The notes beneath the pieces were generated by a model. It saw nothing but the letters and a program-made list of their open reading frames with translations, did not search any database and was not told the origin of the DNA. From an uncultured Eubacteriales bacterium (lineage in GTDB: Bacteria > Bacillota > Clostridia > Oscillospirales > Oscillospiraceae), in assembly GCA_949296115.1 (NCBI GenBank), contig CASFNR010000005.1:1-60811 (forward strand): a stretch of 60,811 nucleotides of DNA. Reading direction: 5' to 3'. The stretch's first letter is position 1, and every line of letters begins with the position of its first letter. Positions 7,365 through 16,129 of the stretch are shown here, in pieces. Both the position numbers and the translations under genes were made by a program.

Positions 7365-10300
7365 ATGAAAACCTATTGCGCTGGAATTGACATTGGCTCC
7401 ACCACGGTGAAGCTTGTCGTTCTGGACCAGGACGGTAATCTCCTTTTTGGAGATTACCGTCGTCATCATGCCCACACCCAGGGGACCTTGAAATCCCTTC
7501 TGATGGAGGCCAGGCAGAAGCTTGGTCCCTGCTTGCTGCAAGTGAAGATTACCGGCTCCGGCGCCATCAATCTGGGCAAGGCGCTGAACATGGAGTTTGT
7601 TCAGGAAGTCGTGGCAGTGGCCACTGCCCTTGAGAAAGAAGCGCCTCAGACGGACGTGGCCATTGAGCTGGGCGGCGAAGATGCCAAGATCATATATTTT
7701 ACCGGTGGGCTGGAGGAGCGGATGAACGGCGTCTGCGCCGGCGGTACCGGTTCCTTTATTGACCAAATGGCGGCCCTGCTGCAAACCGATGCAAGTGGGC
7801 TGAACGAGGCTGCCAAGTCCTATCAGCGGATCTATCCCATTGCTGCCCGGTGCGGCGTGTTTGCAAAAACCGACATCCAGCCCTTGATTAACGACGGCGC
7901 TACCAAAGCGGACCTGGCCGCCTCCATTTTCCAGGCGGTGGTGAACCAAACCATTTCCGGTCTGGCCTGCGGCAAGCCCATCCGGGGCTGTGTGGCATTC
8001 CTGGGCGGCCCTCTCCACTTCCTGACGGAGCTGAAACAGGCGTTTGTCCGTACCCTGAAGCTGACGGAGAAAACAACGGTGGACCCGGAGAATTCCCACC
8101 TCTTTGCCGCCATGGGTGCGGCACTGGAGGCCAGGGATCAGCAAGGCGTGGAGATTGACAGCCTGATTGCGACCCTGGAATCCGGTGTTCAGGCCACCTT
8201 CGAGATGCCCCGTCTGGAGCCTTTGTTCCGCAATCAGGAGGAGTATCAGGCCTTTTGCAGCCGCCACAATCAAGCGGTGGTTGGAAAACAGCCCCTATCC
8301 GAGTATCAGGGGGATTGCTTTCTGGGCATTGATGCCGGCTCCACCACTACCAAAATGGTGGTCATCGGTCAGGATGGCCAGCTGCTCCATTCGTTCTATG
8401 CGGGCAACCAGGGCAATCCCATCCTGACGGCTCAGTTTGCCCTGGGGAAATTGAAGCGGGCGCTGCCGGAGGGAGCGAAGCTGGTCCGTGGCTGTTCCAC
8501 CGGCTACGGTGAGGCTTTGATGAAGGCTGCCTTCTCTCTGGACGAGGGTGTGGTGGAAACCATTGCCCACTGCACCGCCGCCTCCTTCTTCAACCCGGAG
8601 GTGGACTGCGTTCTGGACATCGGCGGCCAGGATATGAAGTGCATCAAGCTGAAAAACGGGACGGTGGACACCATTTTGCTGAACGAGGCCTGCTCCTCCG
8701 GCTGCGGTTCCTTCATCGAGAACTTCGCCAGCAGCCTGGGATATACGGCGCCGGCGTTTGCCAAGGAGGCCCTGTTTGCCAAAGCGCCTGTGGATCTGGG
8801 TACCCGCTGCACGGTGTTCATGAACTCCAACGTCAAGCAGGCTCAGAAGGAGGGAGCCCCGGTATCGGACATCTCCGCTGGCCTGGCTTACTCCGTCATC
8901 AAAAATGCCTTGTATAAGGTCATCAAGCTGGCTTCTCCCGAGGATTTGGGACGGCACATCGTGGTCCAGGGCGGAACCTTCCACAATCAGGCGGTTCTGC
9001 GGGCTTTTGAGAAAATCGCCGGAGTGGAGGCCACCTGCCCGGATATTTCCGGCCTGATGGGGGCCTTCGGTGCAGCGCTGATCGCCCGGTCCCATTACCA
9101 TGGTCAGGAAACCACCATGCTGTCCCTGGAGGACATGCTCCGGCTGAACTACAAGACCACGAATGTTCGCTGCGGCGGCTGCTCCAACAACTGTATGCTC
9201 ACCGTGAACACCTTCTCCGGCGGGCGGCGGCACGTCAGCGGCAACCGCTGTGAACGAGGTGCCGGCGGCGGAAAGGGGAAGGAGAAGGCAACCAATCTGG
9301 TGGAGTACAAGCGCCAGCGGCTGTTTGACTACCCGCCTCTGGAGCAGGAGCAGGCGCCCCGGGGCATCATCGGCATCCCTCGCATTCTGAATATCTATGA
9401 GAATTATCCCTTCTGGGCCACTTTCTTCCGGGAACTGGGGTTCCGTGTGGTGCTGTCTCCATTCTCTGACCGGAAGATTTACGAGCTGGGCATGGAGTCC
9501 ATCCCTTCAGAGTCGGAGTGCTATCCTGCCAAGCTGTCCCATGGTCATGTCCAGTGGCTGATTGACCAGGGAATCAAAATCATTTTCCACCCCTGCGTGT
9601 TCTACGAGCATCAGGAGAACCAGGGAGCGCAGAACCACTACAACTGTCCCATTGTGGTGTCCTATGCGGAGAATCTGAAAAACAACGTGGAGGCCATTGC
9701 CGACGGCAGTGTCCACTACATACGTCCCTTCATTGCATTTACTTCTGAGGAAACCTCTGCCGACCGGCTGGTGAAAACCGCCGCAGAAGAATGGGACATT
9801 CCGGAGAAGGAAGTCCGTCAGGCGGTCCATGCGGCCTGGGAGGAGCAGCATAAAGCGAAAGAGGACATTCGTGCGGAAGGTGTAAGGGCGCTGCGGGAAA
9901 TGGAGCAGAACCGGGGAAGGGGCATTGTCCTTTCCGGACGTCCCTACCACATTGACCCGGAGATCAACCACGGTATTCCGGAGCTGATTGCCTCCTACGG
10001 CCTGACGGTGTTTACCGAGGACAGTCTGCCGGTGACGGACCACGAGGAGCGGCCCCTGCGGGTGGTAGACCAGTGGGTCTATCATTCCCGGATGTATTCT
10101 GCGGCAGAATTTGTGGCCAAGCGGGACGATCTGGAACTGGTGCAGCTGAATTCCTTCGGCTGCGGGCTGGATGCCGTGACCACCGATCAGATTTCGGAAA
10201 TTCTGGAAAAGAGCAACAAGCTGTATACTCTTCTGAAGATTGACGAGGTAAATAATCTGGGAGCGGTGCGCATCCGTATCCGCAGCCTGCTGGCCGCCAT

Positions 10301-11609
10301 GGATATGCGGCGGGAGAAGCAGATCGTGGCAAAACCTGCTCAGCAGCAGTATCACCGGGCGGAGTTTACCAAAGAGATGCGGGATGAGGGATACACCCTT
10401 CTGATTCCCCAGATGAGCCCCATTCACTTCGATTTCCTGGAACCGGTGATGCGCAAGCATGGCTACCATGTGGTTCTGCTGGACAACGATAACCGCAAGG
10501 CCATTGACACAGGACTGAAATTCGTCAACAACGACGCCTGCTTCCCCTCCATCACCGTGGTGGGCCAGATTATGGATGCGGTGCTCTCCGGCAAGTATGA
10601 TACAAACCGCCTGGCCATTATCATGAGCCAGACCGGCGGCTGCTGCCGGGCCAGCAATTATGTTGCCTTCATCCGCCGTGCACTGGAGAAAGCCGGCCTG
10701 GCCCATATCCCGGTGATTTCCATCAATATGAACGGCATGGAGAAGAACGAAGGATTTTCCCTTTCCGCCGGAGCGCTGCTGGACCTGTTCCAGGCGGTGG
10801 TATACGGTGATTTGCTGATGCGCTGCCTGTACCGGGTCCGCCCCTATGAGCTGGCAGCCGGAAGCGCAAACGCTTTGCATGAAAAGTGGAAGAATAAGTG
10901 CATTCTGGCGCTGACCGGGAAACATCCCATGCGGGTTTATCGACGTTACTGCCGGGAGATTGTGGCGGATTTTGATTCGCTGCCGCTGAATGAAGCCATT
11001 CACAAGCCTCGGGTTGGCGTCGTTGGAGAAATCCTGGTTAAGTATATGCCGCTGGCGAACAACCATCTGGTGGATCTGCTGGAACGGGAGGGCGCAGAGG
11101 CTGTAGTGCCGGATCTGCTGGACTTCCTGAATTATTGCATTTACAATGGGAAGTATAAGACTGAATTTCTGGGTGCAAAGAAGATTGGAGCGGCTGTGTC
11201 GGAGGGGGCTTTGCGGCTGATTTATTTCCTGCGCAAGCCGGCAATCGATGCCCTGTCCAAGAGCAAACGCTTTGAGCCTCCGGTTCCGATCAAGGAACTG
11301 GCGGAGATGACGAAGCCCTTCCTCTCTCTGGGCAACCAGTACGGAGAGGGCTGGTTCCTCACCGGTGAGATGGTGGAACTGATTCGGTCCGGGACCCCCA
11401 ATATTGTCTGCATCCAGCCCTTTGCCTGCCTTCCCAACCATGTGGTGGGCAAGGGCGTGATCAAGGCACTGAAGAAGCAATATCCCCAGGCCAATATTGC
11501 GGCGGTGGACTATGATCCCGGCGCATCGGAGGTAAATCAGCTGAACCGAATCAAGCTGATGCTGTCTGCTGCAAAAAAAGCGTTGACACCGGAGATGGAA
11601 ACCGTATAA
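7365..11609 (+). CDS. Giant 2-hydroxyacyl-CoA dehydratase activase (double ATPase plus dehydratase-like region)
   Basis: 1414 residues. Two actin-fold BcrAD/BadFG activase domains stand in tandem: one opens with GIDIGSTTVKLVVLDQDG, the second (about 320-580) with GIDAGSTTTKMVVIGQDG. Each keeps the two cysteine positions that hold the bridging [4Fe-4S] cluster in HgdC (GVCAGGTGSF with ARCGVFA, and ACSSGCGSF with TRCTVFM). A Cys-rich stretch (RCGGCSNNC, GNRCERG) follows at about 605-640, then a DUF2229 domain and a dehydratase-D-like C-terminal half. The start at 7365 is preferred over 7356 because GGAGG ends at 7354. No separate dehydratase subunits are nearby, so the electron acceptor substrate is unknown. 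Confidence 0.88.
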   Translation: MKTYCAGIDIGSTTVKLVVLDQDGNLLFGDYRRHHAHTQGTLKSLLMEARQKLGPCLLQVKITGSGAINLGKALNMEFVQEVVAVATALEKEAPQTDVAIELGGEDAKIIYFTGGLEERMNGVCAGGTGSFIDQMAALLQTDASGLNEAAKSYQRIYPIAARCGVFAKTDIQPLINDGATKADLAASIFQAVVNQTISGLACGKPIRGCVAFLGGPLHFLTELKQAFVRTLKLTEKTTVDPENSHLFAAMGAALEARDQQGVEIDSLIATLESGVQATFEMPRLEPLFRNQEEYQAFCSRHNQAVVGKQPLSEYQGDCFLGIDAGSTTTKMVVIGQDGQLLHSFYAGNQGNPILTAQFALGKLKRALPEGAKLVRGCSTGYGEALMKAAFSLDEGVVETIAHCTAASFFNPEVDCVLDIGGQDMKCIKLKNGTVDTILLNEACSSGCGSFIENFASSLGYTAPAFAKEALFAKAPVDLGTRCTVFMNSNVKQAQKEGAPVSDISAGLAYSVIKNALYKVIKLASPEDLGRHIVVQGGTFHNQAVLRAFEKIAGVEATCPDISGLMGAFGAALIARSHYHGQETTMLSLEDMLRLNYKTTNVRCGGCSNNCMLTVNTFSGGRRHVSGNRCERGAGGGKGKEKATNLVEYKRQRLFDYPPLEQEQAPRGIIGIPRILNIYENYPFWATFFRELGFRVVLSPFSDRKIYELGMESIPSESECYPAKLSHGHVQWLIDQGIKIIFHPCVFYEHQENQGAQNHYNCPIVVSYAENLKNNVEAIADGSVHYIRPFIAFTSEETSADRLVKTAAEEWDIPEKEVRQAVHAAWEEQHKAKEDIRAEGVRALREMEQNRGRGIVLSGRPYHIDPEINHGIPELIASYGLTVFTEDSLPVTDHEERPLRVVDQWVYHSRMYSAAEFVAKRDDLELVQLNSFGCGLDAVTTDQISEILEKSNKLYTLLKIDEVNNLGAVRIRIRSLLAAMDMRREKQIVAKPAQQQYHRAEFTKEMRDEGYTLLIPQMSPIHFDFLEPVMRKHGYHVVLLDNDNRKAIDTGLKFVNNDACFPSITVVGQIMDAVLSGKYDTNRLAIIMSQTGGCCRASNYVAFIRRALEKAGLAHIPVISINMNGMEKNEGFSLSAGALLDLFQAVVYGDLLMRCLYRVRPYELAAGSANALHEKWKNKCILALTGKHPMRVYRRYCREIVADFDSLPLNEAIHKPRVGVVGEILVKYMPLANNHLVDLLEREGAEAVVPDLLDFLNYCIYNGKYKTEFLGAKKIGAAVSEGALRLIYFLRKPAIDALSKSKRFEPPVPIKELAEMTKPFLSLGNQYGEGWFLTGEMVELIRSGTPNIVCIQPFACLPNHVVGKGVIKALKKQYPQANIAAVDYDPGASEVNQLNRIKLMLSAAKKALTPEMETV

Positions 11610-11692
11610 TGATCTTGGGGCTCCGATTCCGGGGCCCCTGTGCTGACTGGAACTAACACAGTCCATTTTGAATCGATGAGAGGAGCGAAGTG

Positions 11693-12508
11693 ATGGGCAA
11701 GAGAGAAAAAAAGCTCAAAAAGCGTGAGGATTTGTACAAGAATAAAACCACACTGACGGTTTATCTGGTCCTTCGCGCCTTGATTTTGGTAGCGATGGTG
11801 CGCGGCATTTTCCGCCAGGAATATCAGAACGTATTTTTGTGCGGGTTGTCTTTGATTTTGATGATTTTGCCCAGCATCATCTCCAAGCAGCTGGAGATCG
11901 TCCTGCCGGATACCCTGGAAATCATCATCCTTCTGTTTATTTTTGCGGCGGAGATTTTGGGGGAGCTCAACAGCTTCTATGTCCGGGTTCCTCACTGGGA
12001 TACCATGCTCCACACCATCAATGGCTTCCTCTGTGCTGCCATCGGGTTCGCCCTGGTGGATATGCTCAACCGGAGCGAGCGATTTTCTTTCCAGCTTTCT
12101 CCGATGTATCTGGCAATCGTGGCATTTTGCTTTTCCATGACGGTGGGGGTACTGTGGGAATTCTTCGAATTCAGCGGAGACTGCCTGCTGGGACTGGATA
12201 TGCAGAAGGATACCATTGTCAATGCTATCCATACGGTAGAACTGGACCCAACCATGAGTAACCGCGTTGTGCATATCAAGGACATTGCGGATGTGATCGT
12301 GGTGCACTCCGACGGAACTCAGCAGGCGTTGAATCTGGGCGGATACTTGGATGTAGGTCTGCATGATACCATGAAAGATTTGTTTGTGAATCTGATCGGT
12401 GCCGTGGTGTTTTCCATCATTGGATTCCTGTACGTCAAGCAGAAGGGAAGGGGAAAGATGGCGTCCCGATTCATTCCCCGCGTGATTACCAAAGCAGACA
12501 AAGAATAA
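11693..12508 (+). CDS. YjdF/DUF2238-like polytopic membrane protein
   Basis: 271 residues with a basic N-terminus (KREKKLKKRE) and about six hydrophobic segments. The conserved YjdF-type patterns are visible: WDTMLHTINGFL (about 101-112), CFSMTVGVLWEFFEFSGD, and later HDTMKDLFVNLIGA. A polar segment of some 60 residues lies between the last helices. GTG at 11690 and ATG at 11693 are both possible; AGGAG spacing favours the ATG. It follows the activase by about 80 bases and may be co-transcribed. The function is not known. Confidence 0.75.
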   Translation: MGKREKKLKKREDLYKNKTTLTVYLVLRALILVAMVRGIFRQEYQNVFLCGLSLILMILPSIISKQLEIVLPDTLEIIILLFIFAAEILGELNSFYVRVPHWDTMLHTINGFLCAAIGFALVDMLNRSERFSFQLSPMYLAIVAFCFSMTVGVLWEFFEFSGDCLLGLDMQKDTIVNAIHTVELDPTMSNRVVHIKDIADVIVVHSDGTQQALNLGGYLDVGLHDTMKDLFVNLIGAVVFSIIGFLYVKQKGRGKMASRFIPRVITKADKE

Positions 12509-12511
12509 GCA

Positions 12512-12537
12512 ATGCCCTCCCGAAAACGGGAGGGCAT
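12512..12537. terminator. Hairpin between convergent genes
   Basis: A perfect 11-bp stem ATGCCCTCCCG/CGGGAGGGCAT with an AAAA loop. No long T-run follows on either strand, so it is a weak or processing-type terminator. Confidence 0.55.
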
Positions 12538-12575
12538 CAATCGTTTCCCGGTTCCCGGAAGGAAGCCGGTTCTGC

Positions 12576-14297
12576 TTATTCTACAGTTGGATCGTAGTTG
12601 ACAATGATGTCATGCTCCCGCAGGGCGGAAACATCGCTGATCTGATTGCCAAAGACATTGACCTGAACGAGGCGGTAACAGTTTGCCAATGCGTCAATAT
12701 TTGTCAGCCCGTTGTAATCCATATACACGTAGGTCAGGGACTGCATTCTTTGCAGGACGTCAATGCTGGTCAGACTGTTGTAGGAGCCGTCAATGGACTG
12801 CAGAGGACATCCCTCGGGCCAGTCCGGAAGGGTTTGCACCTGGTTGGAAGAGAACAGGAAGCTTTCCAGCTTGGTCAAGGTGCTGAGGGAGGAAATGTCG
12901 GATATGGTGTTCTTGGAAAGGTTCAGATAGGTCAGTTCCGTACAGGAAGCCAGAGAAGAGACATCTGCCAGAGAATTCGATTCCAGGTTCAGGTGGGTCA
13001 ACTGCGGCATATTTGGTGCAAAGCCCACACTGGATACCTGATTGTTGCCGGCTTCCAGCCAAGTAAGGCTGGCGCAGCTGGCCAGCGGAGACAAATCCGC
13101 CACAGAATTGTAATTCAAATTCAAAGTTTCCAGGCGGGAAAGACTGCCCAGATTCTCCAGTCCAACTACGGCATTGTGCTCCAGATTCAGCTCAGTGAGA
13201 TTTTCCATCCCGGAGAGGGCTTCCAGATTCCGGACGGTGTTGTTTCCCAGGTCCAGATACGTCAGGGTGTTGGCCCCTTCCAGATCCGAGATGGTGCTCA
13301 GACTGCAATCACGCAGTGTCAGCTTAGAGAGCATAGGCAGGTTTGCCAGAACCGACAGATCCTCGGAGGGGAAGCGACATCCAGTCAGATCCAGTTCTAC
13401 CAGGTTTGTCAGGCCGGAAAGACAGGAAAGGGAATCGATGGTATGGTTCTGAACTGTGAGGGTGGTCAGATTCGGCATCAGACTTAGGTCTGTGATGATA
13501 GCCGCATCATCGGGAACGGTGAACTCCTGAATGTCCCACAACTGGTTGGTGTAAACGGTTTTGTCTCCATCCACGCCGATGACGGTCCGGATGGCAGACT
13601 CCATGGCCGCATCGACGAAAGTCACTTCTTCGATGACACCGGTCACGGTATAGTTCAGCACGGCCAGGGGACTGACCAATCCATCGCTTCCAACAGCCAC
13701 GGCAAAAATGGTTGTTTCACCGGCAGGGAGGGCGATGGTGTCGGAGTAGGGGGGCAGGGCCGTGGTGGGATAGGTGCCGTCCAAGGTATAGTAGATGGCG
13801 TCTCCGGAGGAAAACAGCTGAATGTCAGCGTAGTGGCTGAAGTATCCGGGGGCATAGTCCGGGGTAGGGGTCGTGGGACGGAGGGCTTCGATCTCCGCCT
13901 TGATCTCCGGGTCCTGAATATTGCTCAACAGGTTCACTGCGTCCAGAAGCTTGTCCTGCTCCACAAAAACGGAACACAGGGCGGTATACAACTCTGCGGT
14001 GGGGTCGGCGCTGATGGCTTGTGTCAACGTCAATTCAGCTTTGGTATAGTTGCCGGAACGCTTATACTGGTTTGCCAATTCAATTGCAACGCTCTCTTCC
14101 TTGCTGGAAAAATCATATGCAAGATCGTAAAACCAGGAGGAAAGCTGGGAATTTCCATGGAGATCCTGGAAACGCGCCTGACTGAGCAGGGTATCCCGGG
14201 TAAAATCCCGGTCGTAGATGAACAGGTACCACACGATACTGGCGCAGATGAACAGGCCAAGAATCAACGGTACCAGAATCCTGGTTGCTTTTTTCAT
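12576..14297 (-). CDS. Surface-anchored leucine-rich-repeat protein with TPR and CHB_HEX-like domains
   Basis: 573 residues. A short basic N-terminus and one hydrophobic helix (about 7-28) form a signal anchor. A TPR-like helical region follows (about 45-150), then a chitobiase/hexosaminidase C-terminal-type beta domain (DAIYYTLDGTYPTT, about 185-250). About a dozen 22-residue LRRs of the internalin type (LxxLTxLxLxxNxIxDISSL) fill residues 300-573. The domain order suggests extracytoplasmic ligand binding. No LPXTG motif is present. The start has GGAG upstream, and a consensus promoter lies at 14332-14360. The ligand is unknown. Confidence 0.85.
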   Translation of the reverse strand: MKKATRILVPLILGLFICASIVWYLFIYDRDFTRDTLLSQARFQDLHGNSQLSSWFYDLAYDFSSKEESVAIELANQYKRSGNYTKAELTLTQAISADPTAELYTALCSVFVEQDKLLDAVNLLSNIQDPEIKAEIEALRPTTPTPDYAPGYFSHYADIQLFSSGDAIYYTLDGTYPTTALPPYSDTIALPAGETTIFAVAVGSDGLVSPLAVLNYTVTGVIEEVTFVDAAMESAIRTVIGVDGDKTVYTNQLWDIQEFTVPDDAAIITDLSLMPNLTTLTVQNHTIDSLSCLSGLTNLVELDLTGCRFPSEDLSVLANLPMLSKLTLRDCSLSTISDLEGANTLTYLDLGNNTVRNLEALSGMENLTELNLEHNAVVGLENLGSLSRLETLNLNYNSVADLSPLASCASLTWLEAGNNQVSSVGFAPNMPQLTHLNLESNSLADVSSLASCTELTYLNLSKNTISDISSLSTLTKLESFLFSSNQVQTLPDWPEGCPLQSIDGSYNSLTSIDVLQRMQSLTYVYMDYNGLTNIDALANCYRLVQVNVFGNQISDVSALREHDIIVNYDPTVE

Positions 14298-14331
14298 AGA
14301 AAAGTACTCCGTTTCACGAAAATCTCCATGA

Positions 14332-14360
14332 ATTATACAACATATCCTCAAATAAGTCAA
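14332..14360 (-). promoter_or_regulatory. Promoter of the LRR protein gene
   Basis: TTGACT (14355-14360) and TATAAT (14332-14337) on the minus strand with a 17-base spacer, 35 bases from the start codon. Confidence 0.8.
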
Positions 14361-14381
14361 GTAACGTAACGAATTCGTAAT

Positions 14382-14430
14382 ATTTGAAGCAGCGGCACTC
14401 CCGCTGAAAGGGAGCGACGCTGCTTCAAAT
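14382..14430 (-). terminator. End-of-operon hairpin of the aromatic operon
   Basis: A 13-bp perfect stem (14382-14394 with 14418-14430) contains an inner stem CTCCC/GGGAG. It begins 6 bases after the aroQ stop codon. The T-tract on the minus strand is weak (ATATT). Confidence 0.6.
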
Positions 14431-14435
14431 GTATT

Positions 14436-14906
14436 TTAATCGGATGTGGCGGAAAAATCGGTTTTCTCCTGAGAATGCCCCAACAAATTCTTTAAATATG
14501 CAATTGCTTCCCGATATCCTTCCAGACCATGACCCTTGATGGTTTTGCGGCAGGCCAGGCCCGCATAGGAAATCTGGCGGAAGGACTCCCGGCTGTCTAC
14601 ATCCGAAATATGAACTTCGACTGCGGGAATGGAAACGGCCTTCAGGGCGTCCAGAATCGCCACAGAGGTATGGGTATAGGCGGCAGGGTTGATGACAATT
14701 CCGTCGATTTTTCCATGGGCCCACTGAATTTTGTCTACAATATCCCCTTCGTGGTTGGACTGGAATTGCAGCACCTCCACACCCAGTTCCCGGGCGGTAT
14801 CCTGAAGCAGGGCAAGCAGATCGTCAAAGGAATGGCTGCCGTAAATTCCCGGCTCCCGAATCCCCAGCATATTGATGTTGGGGCCGTTGATGACCAATAT
14901 TTTCAT
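14436..14906 (-). CDS. aroQ: 3-dehydroquinate dehydratase, type II
   Basis: 156 residues; dehydrates 3-dehydroquinate to 3-dehydroshikimate by the type II (dodecameric) mechanism. It opens KILVINGPNINMLGIREP, with the catalytic loop Arg and Tyr in REPGIYG. INPAAYTHTSVA supplies the active-site His and EVHISD the substrate-binding loop. The ATG at 14906 follows GGAGG. It overlaps the aroE-aroK stop by 4 bases. It is the last gene of the aromatic operon and supplies the third shikimate step. Confidence 0.97.
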   Translation of the reverse strand: MKILVINGPNINMLGIREPGIYGSHSFDDLLALLQDTARELGVEVLQFQSNHEGDIVDKIQWAHGKIDGIVINPAAYTHTSVAILDALKAVSIPAVEVHISDVDSRESFRQISYAGLACRKTIKGHGLEGYREAIAYLKNLLGHSQEKTDFSATSD

Positions 14907-16129
14907 GGCTGTGCCTCCAGGTAAGATAAAATTTGTCTCAGTGTTTCCTCCGGCGTGCCGTTGTTGTCCACCACTTCGTCGGCAAAAGCGGAATACAGAG
15001 ACTTCCGGGCGGCATAGAGGTCCTGGACCCGGCTGCGCTGGGACAGAGGACGTCCCTCCGTTGGAAGCAGAGACAGGTTCCGCTTCAGCCAGAAGATGGT
15101 TCCATTCTGGTGGAGCAGGGGATAATTCCGCTGTCGGGTGACGCATCCGCCCCCGGTGGGGAGAATCAGGGAGGATTGCTTTCCATAATGCTCCAGAACC
15201 TTGGTTTCCCAGTCCCGGAATGCATCTTCTCCCTCCTGGGCAAAAATCTCCGGAATGGATTTCCCGGCGGCGGCTTCCACTTCCGCATCCAGGTCTACCT
15301 GCTTTCGGCCCAGCTTCTCTGCCAGCAGGGAAGCGATGGTGGATTTCCCGCAGCCGGGCATCCCGATGAGTACGATGTTCTGCATCTGGCCAGACAGCTT
15401 ATGGTGAATCCGGGCGATTTCGCTGTCGCAGATGGAATGTCCTGTGAAGCATTCCGCCGCTTCCTTTGCCTGGGCCACCAGCATCCACAGCCCGTTTTCA
15501 TGGGGCAGCCCCAGCGCTTCCGCCTCCAGCAACAGCTGGGTGCGGGCGGGGTTGTATACCACATCCAGGACCCCTTCCAGCCTGGGGAAACTTTTGAGGT
15601 TCAGGGGCGCAGCGCCGGTGTTGGGATACATTCCCACCGGCGTTGTGTTGACAATGACGGCGGCATTCTGGTGCAGCTCCAGATTCCCGTAGTGATTCGG
15701 CCCCCTGCGGGAGATTACGATGACCCGGGCCCCCAGGTTTTCCAGCGCTTTCACCGCCATATTGGAGGTGCCGCCGCTGCCCAGAACCAGAACTTTTTTT
15801 CCATCCACGGAAACACCGCTTTTTTTCACCAGGGAGGTGAATCCGTAGTAGTCGGTGTTGTGCCCATACAGGCTCCCGTCCGGGCGGCGGAGAATGGTGT
15901 TCACCGAGCCGATTTCCCGGGCGGTGGGGGAAAGCTCGTCCAGAAGGGGAATGACGTCTTTTTTATAGGGAATGGTGACATTCACCCCGGAGAAGCCTCC
16001 ATGCCGGAGAAAGTCCTCCAATTCTTCCGGTTCCTTTTCGAAAAGCTGGTAAGAGTAATTCCCCAGTTCCTGATGAATCTGGGGGGAGTAGCTGTGGCCC
16101 AGCTTCCGGCCCAGCAGACCGCAAATCAT
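14903..16129 (-). CDS. Fused shikimate dehydrogenase-shikimate kinase (AroE-AroK)
   Basis: A 408-residue fusion catalysing two consecutive steps: NADPH reduction of 3-dehydroshikimate, then ATP phosphorylation of shikimate. The AroE half (1-245) has the shikimate-binding GHSYSP (11-16), NVTIPYK with the catalytic Lys56, HNTD (Asp93) and the dinucleotide loop GSGGTS (117-122). The AroK half (about 250-408) has Walker A GMPGCGKST (256-264), DLDAEVE (279-285), PTGGGC (324-329) and the lid Arg in EGRPLS. The linker is only a few residues. The ATG at 16129 overlaps the pheA stop by 1 base (TGATG). Confidence 0.95.
   Translation of the reverse strand: MICGLLGRKLGHSYSPQIHQELGNYSYQLFEKEPEELEDFLRHGGFSGVNVTIPYKKDVIPLLDELSPTAREIGSVNTILRRPDGSLYGHNTDYYGFTSLVKKSGVSVDGKKVLVLGSGGTSNMAVKALENLGARVIVISRRGPNHYGNLELHQNAAVIVNTTPVGMYPNTGAAPLNLKSFPRLEGVLDVVYNPARTQLLLEAEALGLPHENGLWMLVAQAKEAAECFTGHSICDSEIARIHHKLSGQMQNIVLIGMPGCGKSTIASLLAEKLGRKQVDLDAEVEAAAGKSIPEIFAQEGEDAFRDWETKVLEHYGKQSSLILPTGGGCVTRQRNYPLLHQNGTIFWLKRNLSLLPTEGRPLSQRSRVQDLYAARKSLYSAFADEVVDNNGTPEETLRQILSYLEAQP

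Noticed and set aside
9507-11666. Long antisense frame in the activase gene
   Set aside because: No recognisable domains and complete overlap with a clear multi-domain enzyme.
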